Assembly: GCF_034048115.1 (NCBI RefSeq)
Contig: NZ_CP139145.1
Coordinates: forward strand, 4,201,010 to 4,265,009
Reading direction: 5' to 3'
From: Pseudarthrobacter sp. IC2-21
Lineage (GTDB): Bacteria; Actinomycetota; Actinomycetes; Actinomycetales; Micrococcaceae
Length of the DNA stretch: 64,000 nt
Shown in pieces: positions 52,458 to 64,000 of the stretch (positions are counted from its first letter, which is position 1; every line of letters starts with the position of its first letter). The notes under the pieces were generated by a model that saw nothing but the letters and a program-made list of their open reading frames with translations, was not told the DNA's origin and did no database searches. The position numbers and the translations under genes were made by a program.

Positions 52458-52853
52458 TCAGGCCGCAGTGCGGCCTTCTCCATCAGTCTGAGCAGCCAGG
52501 TACTTGTCCGGGTTGTTCAGGACAACAATTCTGGGGGTCCGGTTTTCAGGCCAGTGGCGGTGGCCGGCGGGGACATGGTCCACTCCGCCGGAGTTCCACG
52601 GATGGCAGCGCACCAGGCGCCGCGCTGCGAGCCACGTTCCTTTCACGGCCCCGTGGACCGTGATTGCCTCAAGCGCATAGGCCGAGCATGAAGGAAAGAA
52701 GCGGCATACCTGGCCGTACAAGGGCGAAATCACCTTGCGGTAGGCCATCAGCAGCAGGATAAGAATATTTTTGGGCAGGTTCCAGATGAACGTGCCCACG
52801 GCGGTAACGCCGGGAAGAAGGTAGCGGACGACGGCGGCAGTCACCTTATGCAC
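52458..52853 (-). CDS. yidD: Membrane protein insertion efficiency factor YidD
   Basis: 131 residues, longer than the usual 70-90 because of extra N- and C-terminal sequence. The conserved core is [25 protein letters not shown] with [13 protein letters not shown] further on. It is a membrane-associated protein that helps YidC. It overlaps rnpA by eight bases and belongs to the rpmH-rnpA-yidD-yidC unit. Confidence 0.93.
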   Translation of the reverse strand: MHKVTAAVVRYLLPGVTAVGTFIWNLPKNILILLLMAYRKVISPLYGQVCRFFPSCSAYALEAITVHGAVKGTWLAARRLVRCHPWNSGGVDHVPAGHRHWPENRTPRIVVLNNPDKYLAAQTDGEGRTAA

Positions 52854-53256
52854 GCTGTGTCCCTTCCTGTGTTGTACCGGTTGAACCGCCTACAGCAGCC
52901 CGCGGAAGGCGGCTGCCCAACCGGCTCGTGGTCGATTCCAGTGCAGACCTATAGTCCGCCAGCAGTTGGTCCCAGCTGGCGTCCGCGGAAGCAGGCAGTG
53001 CCCGCACCACTATGGCGAAACCGGTACCATACTCGCTCAGCGAGCCGGCAGCGGCTTCTCTCAGTCTCCTCTTAACGCGGTTCCTGACCACAGCGTTCCC
53101 GACACCCTTGGAAACGATGAACCCGATCCGGCTGGGTTCGTCGGCAGCCAAGGCTGCCGCATATAACACTACGTTCCGGCGTCCATTGCGGACACCGGAA
53201 CGTACGGTTGTTGAAAAATCAGTTGCAGTCCTTAAACGGTTACGGGTGGCCAGCAC
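52846..53256 (-). CDS. rnpA: Ribonuclease P protein component
   Basis: 136 residues. It starts [14 protein letters not shown] and has the RNR motif [12 protein letters not shown], which binds the P RNA. It is needed for 5' maturation of tRNAs. A C-terminal tail of about 20 Gly/Ser/Thr-rich residues is extra. It follows rpmH after 39 bases in the classical origin-proximal operon. Confidence 0.94.
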   Translation of the reverse strand: MLATRNRLRTATDFSTTVRSGVRNGRRNVVLYAAALAADEPSRIGFIVSKGVGNAVVRNRVKRRLREAAAGSLSEYGTGFAIVVRALPASADASWDQLLADYRSALESTTSRLGSRLPRAAVGGSTGTTQEGTQRA

Positions 53257-53295
53257 CTTAAACTCGCAAAGAAATGTAAACCGACGAGTCAGTTA

Positions 53296-53433
53296 TTAGG
53301 CCGACAGCTCGGTGCGGCCCTTGCCACGACGGGCTGCCAGGATGGCGCGGCCGGCACGGGTACGCATACGAAGGCGGAAGCCGTGCTTCTTGGCTCGACG
53401 GCGGTTATTCGGCTGAAAAGTCCGCTTGCTCAC
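53296..53433 (-). CDS. rpmH: 50S ribosomal protein L34
   Basis: 45 residues from GTG 53433: [18 protein letters not shown], then [14 protein letters not shown] and K-G-R-T-E-L-S-A at the end. The match to L34 is complete. It is the first gene of the leftward origin operon, with dnaA divergent across the 467-base gap. Confidence 0.97.
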   Translation of the reverse strand: MSKRTFQPNNRRRAKKHGFRLRMRTRAGRAILAARRGKGRTELSA

Positions 53434-53900
53434 GTTAGTTACTCCAGTGGATCAAAGGTGCGCCCACCCGATCAGTAATTGGGAAGAACTGGCCGACGCT
53501 AAGTTTTGTATATGCACGCTTCCCCCGGCTGCTCAAACGCAAGGCGTTGGAGAGATTCAGATGGGGACAGAAAGCGTACACAAAGGACTTCACAACACTA
53601 GGGCAAACGGCTTGCCAGAGTCAAACTGACGGGGGCCTCGGTGGGTGCCCGGGGCTGTGGCTAACGTGTCCCCACAGCCTGTGGATGAAGTGGCTCACAC
53701 GGCCAGTTTTGGAACCACACCCGTGTAATTATCCACAAGCTACTTCCCAGCTATCTTCTGGCGTTTTGATCCCCTAGAGTGGCTCAGTAGCCGATTATCC
53801 ACGGACTGTGCATAACCCTGTGGATGAAGCTGAACCAGACTCCTGGTTCCGGACTTGGGCTGCAACGTAATGCAGGCAAGCAAGTTTGAGGAACCGATTG
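53434..53900. other. rpmH-dnaA intergenic region, left part of oriC
   Basis: 467 bases between divergent rpmH and dnaA. DnaA-box-like sites are TGTGGATGA (53680-53688), TTATCCACA (53729-53737), TTATCCACG (53795-53803), TGTGCATAA (53807-53815) and TGTGGATGA (53819-53827). The promoters of both genes must lie here; the boxes near 53795-53827 are placed to autoregulate dnaA. The first 200 bases, next to rpmH, show no clear motif. Confidence 0.8.
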
Positions 53901-55322
53901 ATGACAGTAGACGAAGCCAACCACGCCAATACTGTCGGAAGTTCCTGGCGACGCGTGGTGAGCCTCCTCGAGCAGGATGACCGCGTTTCGCCTCGGCAGC
54001 GCGGATTCGTCATCCTGGCGCAGGCCCAGGGCCTGATCGGATCCACCCTCCTGGTAGCCGTCCCGAACGAACTGACCCGCGAAGTCCTGCAGACCCAGGT
54101 AAAAGAAGCCCTGGACGACGCCCTTCACAACGTTTTCTCCGAAGACATTCGTTGCGCCATCGATGTGGACACGGACCTTGTGCCCATCCATAAAGAGCCC
54201 GAACCCGTCGTCGAACCGTCCTATTCTGCGGATCAGCTGATCGAACAGAAGCCGCAGCCCATGCTGCCCAGCACATCCCACGAATTCGGCCGGCTGAATC
54301 CCAAATACGTCTTCGACACCTTCGTGATCGGCTCCTCCAACCGCTTTGCCCATGCTGCCGCCGTGGCTGTCGCCGAAGCGCCCGCCAAGGCGTACAACCC
54401 GCTGTTTATTTACGGTGACTCGGGTCTGGGCAAAACCCACCTCCTGCACGCGATCGGCCACTACGCCCGGCGGCTATACAGCGGAATCCGCGTTCGGTAC
54501 GTGAATTCCGAGGAATTCACCAACGACTTCATCAACTCGATCCGCGACGACGAGGGTGCGAGCTTCAAGACCACGTACCGGAACGTGGATGTGCTGCTGA
54601 TCGATGACATCCAGTTCCTCGCAGGCAAGGACCGGACTTTGGAAGAGTTCTTCCATACGTTCAACTCGTTGCACAACAACAACAAGCAGGTGGTCATCAC
54701 CTCCGACCTGCCCCCCAAACAGCTTGCTGGCTTTGAGGACCGGATGAAGTCCCGTTTCGAATGGGGCCTGCTGACCGATATCCAGCCGCCGGAACTGGAA
54801 ACCCGCATCGCCATCCTCCGGAAGAAGGCGCTCAGCGAAGGCCTCTCGGCGCCGGACGATGCGTTGGAGTACATCGCGTCCAAGATCTCCAGCAACATTC
54901 GCGAGCTCGAGGGCGCCCTGATCCGCGTGACCGCGTTCGCCAGCCTGAACCGCCAGGCCGTCGACGTTGCCCTCGCGGAGATGGTCCTGAAGGACCTCAT
55001 CACTGATGACGGCGCCCAGGAGATCACGTCGAGCCAAATCCTCATCCAGACAGCTGACTACTTCAAGCTCACCATGGAAGAGCTCTGCAGCAAGTCCCGG
55101 ACCCGGACCCTGGTCACAGCCCGCCAGATCGCCATGTATCTCTGCCGTGAGCTGACCGACATGTCGCTGCCCAAGATCGGCCAGGAACTGGGCGGCCGCG
55201 ACCACACCACGGTGATCCATGCTGACCGCAAGATCCGTGAGCTGATGGCTGAGCGCCGTGTGATTTACAACCAGGTCACCGAGCTCACCAACCGGATCAA
55301 ACAGCAGCAGCGCGACTCCTGA
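53901..55322 (+). CDS. dnaA: Chromosomal replication initiator protein DnaA
   Basis: 473 residues from ATG 53901; an in-frame TTG 15 bases earlier is less likely. Domain I (about 1-85) has W-R-R-V-V-S-L-L and V-P-N-E-L-T-R-E-V-L; domain II is short. The AAA+ domain III has Walker A G-D-S-G-L-G-K-T-H-L-L-H at about 171-182, Walker B V-L-L-I-D-D-I-Q-F-L, and F-E-W-G-L. Domain IV ends with G-G-R-D-H-T-T-V-I-H-A-D-R-K-I, the DnaA-box-binding signature. It binds the boxes on both sides of the gene and probably also those in the parS region. Confidence 0.97.
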   Translation: MTVDEANHANTVGSSWRRVVSLLEQDDRVSPRQRGFVILAQAQGLIGSTLLVAVPNELTREVLQTQVKEALDDALHNVFSEDIRCAIDVDTDLVPIHKEPEPVVEPSYSADQLIEQKPQPMLPSTSHEFGRLNPKYVFDTFVIGSSNRFAHAAAVAVAEAPAKAYNPLFIYGDSGLGKTHLLHAIGHYARRLYSGIRVRYVNSEEFTNDFINSIRDDEGASFKTTYRNVDVLLIDDIQFLAGKDRTLEEFFHTFNSLHNNNKQVVITSDLPPKQLAGFEDRMKSRFEWGLLTDIQPPELETRIAILRKKALSEGLSAPDDALEYIASKISSNIRELEGALIRVTAFASLNRQAVDVALAEMVLKDLITDDGAQEITSSQILIQTADYFKLTMEELCSKSRTRTLVTARQIAMYLCRELTDMSLPKIGQELGGRDHTTVIHADRKIRELMAERRVIYNQVTELTNRIKQQQRDS

Positions 55323-55848
55323 CCCGGCGCCTCCCTACCTTATTAACAGGTGCATGTGGATAACCCTGTGGATACTTAAGGGGACAACCCTGCTTAATGG
55401 GCTTAAAACCCTTAAGGCGCCTGTGGATCAGCAAAAACCCAAAAATTGTTATCCCCATCCACAGCCTGTTTAAAACTAGGCTCGCCCACAATGGATGAAC
55501 AGGGCTTAACCGCTGGATCCTGCGGCCGGATCGAGTTATCCACAGTTTCCACAGGGGTTATTAACACTACTAATCCCAAGAAAATGATTTCCCTCAAACA
55601 ACAATCTCGATCCGCACCCCGAACGGACCAGGGCCAGGTGGCCCCGGCGAGCCAGCCGGTACGGCCGGGGATGGGTTAATCCCCGGTCTTGCGGCTAAGC
55701 TGGCAGCAGCGCTCCCATCCTTGGGTTTCTTTGTGGTTCAGCACGCCGGGAACCATGCAGGTTCCATGGTTGGAGCGCGACTACTTTCAGGCTCCCTAAG
55801 GAGCTCGGGTTCAGATATGGCAGCAGCAATGAAAGGCGGCACCCTTCC
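55323..55848. other. dnaA-dnaN intergenic region, main part of oriC
   Basis: 526 bases. DnaA-box-like sites are TGTGGATAA (55355-55363), TGTGGATAC (55367-55375), TGTGGATCA (55422-55430), TTATCCCCA (55449-55457), CCATCCACA (55455-55463) and TTATCCACA (55536-55544), in both orientations. An AT-rich stretch follows at about 55556-55605 (TTATTAACACTACTAATCCC and on) and is a candidate unwinding element. The part from about 55620 to 55848 should hold the dnaN promoter. This arrangement matches origins mapped in other actinobacteria. Confidence 0.87.
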
Positions 55849-56973
55849 GTGAAGTTCAGAGTCGAACGGGACGTCCTGGCAGAAGCCGTCACCTGGACAG
55901 CCCGGTCGTTATCTCCGCGACCACCGGTTCCGGTGCTATCGGGTTTGCTCCTGAAGGCCGAAGCGGGCACCGTGAGCCTGTCGAGTTTTGACTACGAAAC
56001 CTCGGCGCGGCTGGAAATTCCGGCTGACATCCACACCGAAGGGACCATCCTGGTTTCCGGCCGCCTCTTGGCTGACATCTGCCGGAGCCTTCCCTCCGCC
56101 CCCGTGGACGTGGAGACCGACGGCAACAAAGTCACGCTGACCTGCCGCCGCAGCAGCTTCCACCTGGCCACCATGCCCGAAGCTGAATATCCGCCCCTGC
56201 CGGCGCTGCCTGCCATCAGCGGTACGGTGCCGGGAGATTCGTTCTCCCAGGCGGTTTCCCAGGTCATTATTGCCGCCAGCAAGGATGACACCCTGCCGAT
56301 TCTTACCGGCGTGCGGATGGAGATCGAGGACGATCTCATCACCCTTCTCGCAACGGACCGCTACCGTCTGGCCATGCGGGAAGTTCCGTGGAAGCCGGCA
56401 ACTCCCGGCATCTCCACCAGCGCCCTGGTCAAGGCAAAGACCCTCAACGAAGTGGCCAAAACCCTCGGCAACAGTGGCGACATCAACCTCGCCCTGGCCG
56501 ACGATGACAGCCGCCTGATCGGTTTCGAAAGCGGCGGACGGACCACCACGTCGCTGCTGGTGGACGGCGACTATCCAAAAATCCGTTCCCTGTTCCCGGA
56601 TTCCACGCCCATCCACGCGACAGTTCAGACGCAGGAACTCGTGGAGGCAGTCCGCCGCGTTTCCCTGGTGGCTGAACGCAACACCCCGGTGCGCCTCGCG
56701 TTCACCGAGGGACTCCTGCACCTGGATGCCGGCACCGGCGAGGATGCCCAGGCCTCCGAAGAACTTGAGGCGCAGCTTTCGGGCGAGGACATCACCGTTG
56801 CCTTCAACCCGCACTACCTGGTGGAGGGGCTGGCGGTCATTGAAACCAAGTACGTCAGGTTCTCCTTCACCACGGCGCCGAAGCCGGCCATGATCACGGC
56901 CCAGGTGGACGCCGATGGTGAGGACCAGGATGACTACCGCTACCTCGTGATGCCCGTCCGCCTCCCCAACTAA
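55849..56973 (+). CDS. dnaN: DNA polymerase III sliding clamp (beta subunit)
   Basis: 374 residues from GTG 55849. It begins M-K-F-R-V-E-R-D-V-L-A-E-A-V and shows the three-domain clamp pattern, with L-A-T-D-R-Y-R-L-A in the second domain and F-N-P-H-Y-L-V-E-G-L and Y-L-V-M-P-V-R-L-P at the end. It forms the ring that tethers the polymerase to DNA. A symmetric hairpin lies just after its stop. Confidence 0.97.
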   Translation: MKFRVERDVLAEAVTWTARSLSPRPPVPVLSGLLLKAEAGTVSLSSFDYETSARLEIPADIHTEGTILVSGRLLADICRSLPSAPVDVETDGNKVTLTCRRSSFHLATMPEAEYPPLPALPAISGTVPGDSFSQAVSQVIIAASKDDTLPILTGVRMEIEDDLITLLATDRYRLAMREVPWKPATPGISTSALVKAKTLNEVAKTLGNSGDINLALADDDSRLIGFESGGRTTTSLLVDGDYPKIRSLFPDSTPIHATVQTQELVEAVRRVSLVAERNTPVRLAFTEGLLHLDAGTGEDAQASEELEAQLSGEDITVAFNPHYLVEGLAVIETKYVRFSFTTAPKPAMITAQVDADGEDQDDYRYLVMPVRLPN

Positions 56974-56980
56974 GTAGCAG

Positions 56981-57014
56981 CAAGTGTCGTTATGGGCGTC
57001 CAAAACGACACTTG
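56981..57014. terminator. Hairpin between dnaN and gnd
   Basis: CAAGTGTCGTT (56981-56991) and AACGACACTTG (57004-57014) form a perfect 11-base stem with a 12-base loop, seven bases after the dnaN stop. No T-run follows. It may terminate or attenuate dnaN transcription, or be a REP-like element. Confidence 0.6.
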
Positions 57015-57076
57015 GTGCGACCTAGTTGGGATGACCCGTCCAACACCCGCCAACCCCGCGCAGAAAAGAGACTCAC

Positions 57077-57961
57077 GTGCACATCGGACTCATCGGCCTT
57101 GGCAAAATGGGTTTCAACATGCGCGAACGGCTGCGCAAGGGTGGCATCGAGGTCACGGGCTTTGACCGCAACCCCGACGTCACCGATGTGTCATCCGTGG
57201 ACGAGCTCATCGCCGCCGTTCCGGCGCCGCGGCTCATTTGGGTCATGGTCCCGTCCGGCGAGATCACGGACGCCGTCATCACTGAGCTCGGGAACAAGCT
57301 CGACGCCGGTGACCTGGTGATCGACGGCGGCAACTCACGCTTCACCGAGGATCAGAAACATGGTGCCGCACTCGCGGCAAAAAGCATCCGCTTTGCGGAC
57401 TGCGGTGTTTCAGGTGGTGTGTGGGGCCTGCAGAACGGCTACGGACTGATGGCCGGCGGCGATGCGGCCGACATCGAGTACGCGCTGCCGGTCTTTGATG
57501 CCCTCCGTCCCGAAGGCGAACGCGCCGACAGCTTTGTCCATGTGGGCGGGGTCGGCGCCGGCCACTACGCAAAAATGGTCCACAACGGCATCGAATACGG
57601 CCTGATGCAGGCCTACGCCGAAGGCTACGAACTGCTGGCCGCCAAGGACATTGTGGATGACCTGCCCGGAACGTTCCGGGCCTGGCAAAAAGGCACAGTG
57701 GTCCGCTCCTGGCTGCTGGATCTGATGGTCAAGGCACTGGACGAGGATCCGGGACTGGCTTCCATTGATGACTACGTCGAGGATTCGGGCGAAGGCCGCT
57801 GGACCGTTGAGGAAGCGATCGCCAACGCCGTCCCTGCCCCCGCCATCACGGCAGCGTTGTTCGCCCGCTTCTCCTCCCGCGAGGACAACTCTCCCGCCAT
57901 GCGGATGGTATCCGCCTTGCGGAACCAGTTCGGCGGGCATGCCACCCGTCCCGCCAAATAG
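57077..57961 (+). CDS. gnd: 6-phosphogluconate dehydrogenase, short (YqeC/GndA) type
   Basis: 294 residues from GTG 57077. The Rossmann motif is G-L-I-G-L-G-K-M-G-F-N-M and the second strand ends G-F-D-R-N; an Asp here instead of the Asn-Arg of NADP enzymes suggests preference for NAD. D-G-G-N-S and the catalytic G-A-G-H-Y-A-K-M-V-H-N-G-I-E-Y are present. At about 300 residues it lacks the long C-terminal domain of the 470-residue enzymes. It oxidatively decarboxylates 6-phosphogluconate to ribulose 5-phosphate. Its position between dnaN and recF is common in Streptomyces and relatives. Confidence 0.93.
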   Translation: MHIGLIGLGKMGFNMRERLRKGGIEVTGFDRNPDVTDVSSVDELIAAVPAPRLIWVMVPSGEITDAVITELGNKLDAGDLVIDGGNSRFTEDQKHGAALAAKSIRFADCGVSGGVWGLQNGYGLMAGGDAADIEYALPVFDALRPEGERADSFVHVGGVGAGHYAKMVHNGIEYGLMQAYAEGYELLAAKDIVDDLPGTFRAWQKGTVVRSWLLDLMVKALDEDPGLASIDDYVEDSGEGRWTVEEAIANAVPAPAITAALFARFSSREDNSPAMRMVSALRNQFGGHATRPAK

Positions 57962-58003
57962 CCTCCACCCGGGAGCCTTGGTTCCCAGAATTCTGAAGAC
58001 CGC

Positions 58004-59206
58004 GTGTACCTAGAACACCTTTCCCTGACCGATTTCCGCAGCTACGCCCAGGTTGACCTTGCCCTCGGCCCCGGCGTCACCGTGCTGGTGGGATCAAACG
58101 GAATCGGTAAAACCAACCTCATGGAGGCCATCGGCTACCTGGCCACCCTGAGCTCACACCGGGTCAGTTCCGACGGCCCGCTGCTCCGGTTCGGGACGGA
58201 CCGTTCGCTGGTACGGGCCAGGGTGGTCCGTGGTGAACAGACCACGGTGTTGGAACTGGAAATCAACGCCAGCCGCGCCAACCGGGGCCGGATCAACCGG
58301 AGCAACCCGGTCAGGGCCAGGGATCTGCTGGGAATCTGTCAGACAGTGCTTTTCGCTCCGGAAGACCTCGCGCTGGTCAAGGGAGATCCATCAAACCGGC
58401 GCCGTTTCCTGGATGAGCTGCTGGTCAGCCTCATTCCACGGCACTCCGCCACCCGCACGGACTATGACAGGGTCCTCAAACAGCGCAACGCGCTCCTCAA
58501 ATCCGCGCGGACCGGGAAGTTCACGCCCGCCCATGAAGCCACCCTCGACGTGTGGGACCAGCATATGGCCCGGGCCGGCGCCGAGTTGCTGCACGCGCGG
58601 CTCGAACTTGTCGAGCGGCTGCGTCCGCATCTGGCCAAGGCATACGCCCAGCTCACGGATGGTTCAAAGGAGGCCGGGGCCGTGTATCGGTCCACCCTCC
58701 AGAACCTGATGGACGACGACGGCGGTGCAGGGTTGGGTGCGGGCAGTGGGTCTGCGGCAGCCGGGTCCGCCGCGGCAGAGGAACTGAGCTACCTGAGCGT
58801 CGAAGAACTGACGGAGCGTTTTGTCCAGGCTTTTGCCGGCTCACGCCGGAAGGAACTGGAACGCGGAATTTCCCTCGTGGGGCCGCACCGGGATGAGCTG
58901 GAACTGATCCTCGGCGAGGCGCCCGCCAAGGGCTATGCCTCGCACGGTGAAACCTGGTCGATGTGCCTGTCCCTGCGGCTTGCCTCCTACTATGTGATGC
59001 TGGATGACGCCCGCACCGGCGGTTCGGCGCCCATCCTCATCCTGGACGATGTTTTTGCCGAACTCGATGTGCAGCGGCGGCGTAAACTGGCGGCAATAGT
59101 CTCCGGCGCGGAGCAGGTCCTGGTGACCGCCGCCGTCGACGCCGATATCCCGGCCGAACTGTCCGGCCGGCGGGTGAAGGTCATCCCGGGAGGAATCGAT
59201 GAATAA
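58004..59206 (+). CDS. recF: DNA replication and repair protein RecF
   Basis: 400 residues from GTG 58004 (M-Y-L-E-H-L-S-L-T-D-F-R-S-Y). Walker A is V-G-S-N-G-I-G-K-T-N-L-M-E-A, the ABC-type signature region has S-M-C-L-S-L-R-L-A-S, and Walker B is P-I-L-I-L-D-D-V-F-A-E-L-D. RecF helps load RecA at gaps. A Gly/Ala/Ser-rich insertion of about 30 residues (around 242-262) is lineage-specific. The stop overlaps the start of dciA by eight bases. Confidence 0.96.
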   Translation: MYLEHLSLTDFRSYAQVDLALGPGVTVLVGSNGIGKTNLMEAIGYLATLSSHRVSSDGPLLRFGTDRSLVRARVVRGEQTTVLELEINASRANRGRINRSNPVRARDLLGICQTVLFAPEDLALVKGDPSNRRRFLDELLVSLIPRHSATRTDYDRVLKQRNALLKSARTGKFTPAHEATLDVWDQHMARAGAELLHARLELVERLRPHLAKAYAQLTDGSKEAGAVYRSTLQNLMDDDGGAGLGAGSGSAAAGSAAAEELSYLSVEELTERFVQAFAGSRRKELERGISLVGPHRDELELILGEAPAKGYASHGETWSMCLSLRLASYYVMLDDARTGGSAPILILDDVFAELDVQRRRKLAAIVSGAEQVLVTAAVDADIPAELSGRRVKVIPGGIDE

Positions 59207-59756
59207 GGATGAGAAGAGCGGGCTGCAGCCCGGCCGCGATCCTGACAACATCGATGCCCCGCAGGCGGCACTGAACAGAATGCGCGAGGCAGCGGCCGCC
59301 CGCGGTGAAATCCGCCGCAGGTCATCTCCTCCTGCGGGGACCGCCAAGGCCAAACGCGGCATCAGGGACACCCGCGGATTCAGCCAGTTCCACGCCACCG
59401 GGCGGGATCCCCTGGGCCTCGGCAAAGTGGTGGGACGCCTCGTGGCCGAACGGGGATGGACCTCGCCGGTGGCCGTCGGCTCCGTCATGGCGGAGTGGGC
59501 CACCCTGGTGGGCCCGGAAATCTCCGCCCATTGCACGCCGGAGAGTTTCACCGACACCACCCTGCATGTGCGCTGCGATTCGACCGCCTGGGCCACCCAG
59601 CTGCGGCTGCTGAGCATCAGCCTGCTGGAGAAATTCCGCACGGAACTTGGCGACGGTGTGGTCACCAGCATCCAGGTACTGGGACCCACGGCACCCAGCT
59701 GGCGCAAGGGCGGCCGCACCGTCAACGGCCGGGGTCCGCGCGATACCTACGGTTAG
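59199..59756 (+). CDS. dciA: DUF721/DciA-family replicative helicase-associated protein
   Basis: 185 residues. An N-terminal ~75 charged residues are probably flexible; the DUF721 domain (about 80-175) has V-G-R-L-V-A-E-R-G-W, W-A-T-L-V-G-P-E-I-S-A-H-C-T-P-E and L-H-V-R-C-D-S-T-A-W-A-T-Q-L-R-L-L. DciA proteins act with DnaB in helicase loading in bacteria that lack DnaC/DnaI. Position between recF and gyrB is the standard actinobacterial one (Rv0004 in M. tuberculosis). Loader activity here is inferred from the family. Confidence 0.88.
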   Translation: MNKDEKSGLQPGRDPDNIDAPQAALNRMREAAAARGEIRRRSSPPAGTAKAKRGIRDTRGFSQFHATGRDPLGLGKVVGRLVAERGWTSPVAVGSVMAEWATLVGPEISAHCTPESFTDTTLHVRCDSTAWATQLRLLSISLLEKFRTELGDGVVTSIQVLGPTAPSWRKGGRTVNGRGPRDTYG

Positions 59757-62215
<2,459 letters not shown>

Positions 62216-62274
62216 CCGGTTTTACGGATAGATATTCCATTACCGACATATACCTGAAACGGAAAATATAAACG

Positions 62275-64000
<1,726 letters not shown>

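Overview
The window is high-GC actinobacterial DNA from around a chromosomal replication origin. Gene order (gyrA-gyrB-dciA-recF-gnd-dnaN-dnaA / rpmH-rnpA-yidD-yidC-jag-rsmG-parA-parB ... trxA-trxB-murJ-NUDIX / cca) and protein character point to the Micrococcaceae, most likely Arthrobacter or Pseudarthrobacter. That assignment is inferred from synteny and protein recognition, not from a search.

Layout. (1) 1-16803 is a surface-polysaccharide locus in two converging halves. The plus-strand half (1-10284) encodes the end of a sugar aminotransferase, a Wzx flippase, several glycosyltransferases, a Wzy/ligase-type membrane protein, a Wzz-like protein and a secreted lipoprotein with a glycosidase-like look; most of these genes overlap by ATGA. 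The minus-strand half (11107-16803) encodes a GT4, a GT39-like membrane protein and a multi-domain WecG/TagA plus GT2 protein interrupted by one in-frame TAG. A decayed IS481-type element lies where the halves meet. (2) 17170-36040 is mostly minus strand: M18 aminopeptidase, secreted intradiol-dioxygenase-like lipoprotein, a two-component system with its own ABC exporter, a PAP2-diacylglycerol kinase fusion, an MFS transporter, an ABC-F protein, a penicillin-binding lipoprotein, an FAD oxidoreductase, a GT87 membrane protein, two unrecognised small ORFs with strong ribosome-binding sites, a histidine phosphatase and the CCA-adding enzyme. (3) 36200-42313, plus strand: NUDIX hydrolase, MurJ, a separate pseudokinase-like/discoidin-like membrane protein, TrxB and TrxA. 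(4) 42314-47729 is a 5.4-kb stretch with no convincing intact gene, lying between convergent trxA and parB. It carries nine exact parS sites, two groups of DnaA boxes, hairpins, short repeats and an IS30 fragment. (5) 47730-53433, minus strand: parB, parA (with a tenth parS inside it), rsmG, jag, yidC, yidD, rnpA, rpmH. (6) oriC lies on both sides of dnaA; dnaN, gnd, recF, dciA, gyrB and the start of gyrA follow on the plus strand.

How it fits together. The right half is the replication and segregation hub: DnaA opens oriC, DnaN/RecF/DciA/gyrase serve replication, and ParA/ParB act on the parS field. The field looks like a non-coding centromere platform that also carries a secondary DnaA-box cluster about 8 kb from dnaA. 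The left half builds and exports a Wzx/Wzy-type polysaccharide. The features I would check first are the gene-free parS/DnaA-box platform, the parS that also looks like the parAB terminator, the in-frame amber codon in the fused glycosyltransferase, the nested palindrome at 26.3 kb and the two small ORFs near 33.3-33.8 kb. No tRNA, rRNA or CRISPR array was recognised.
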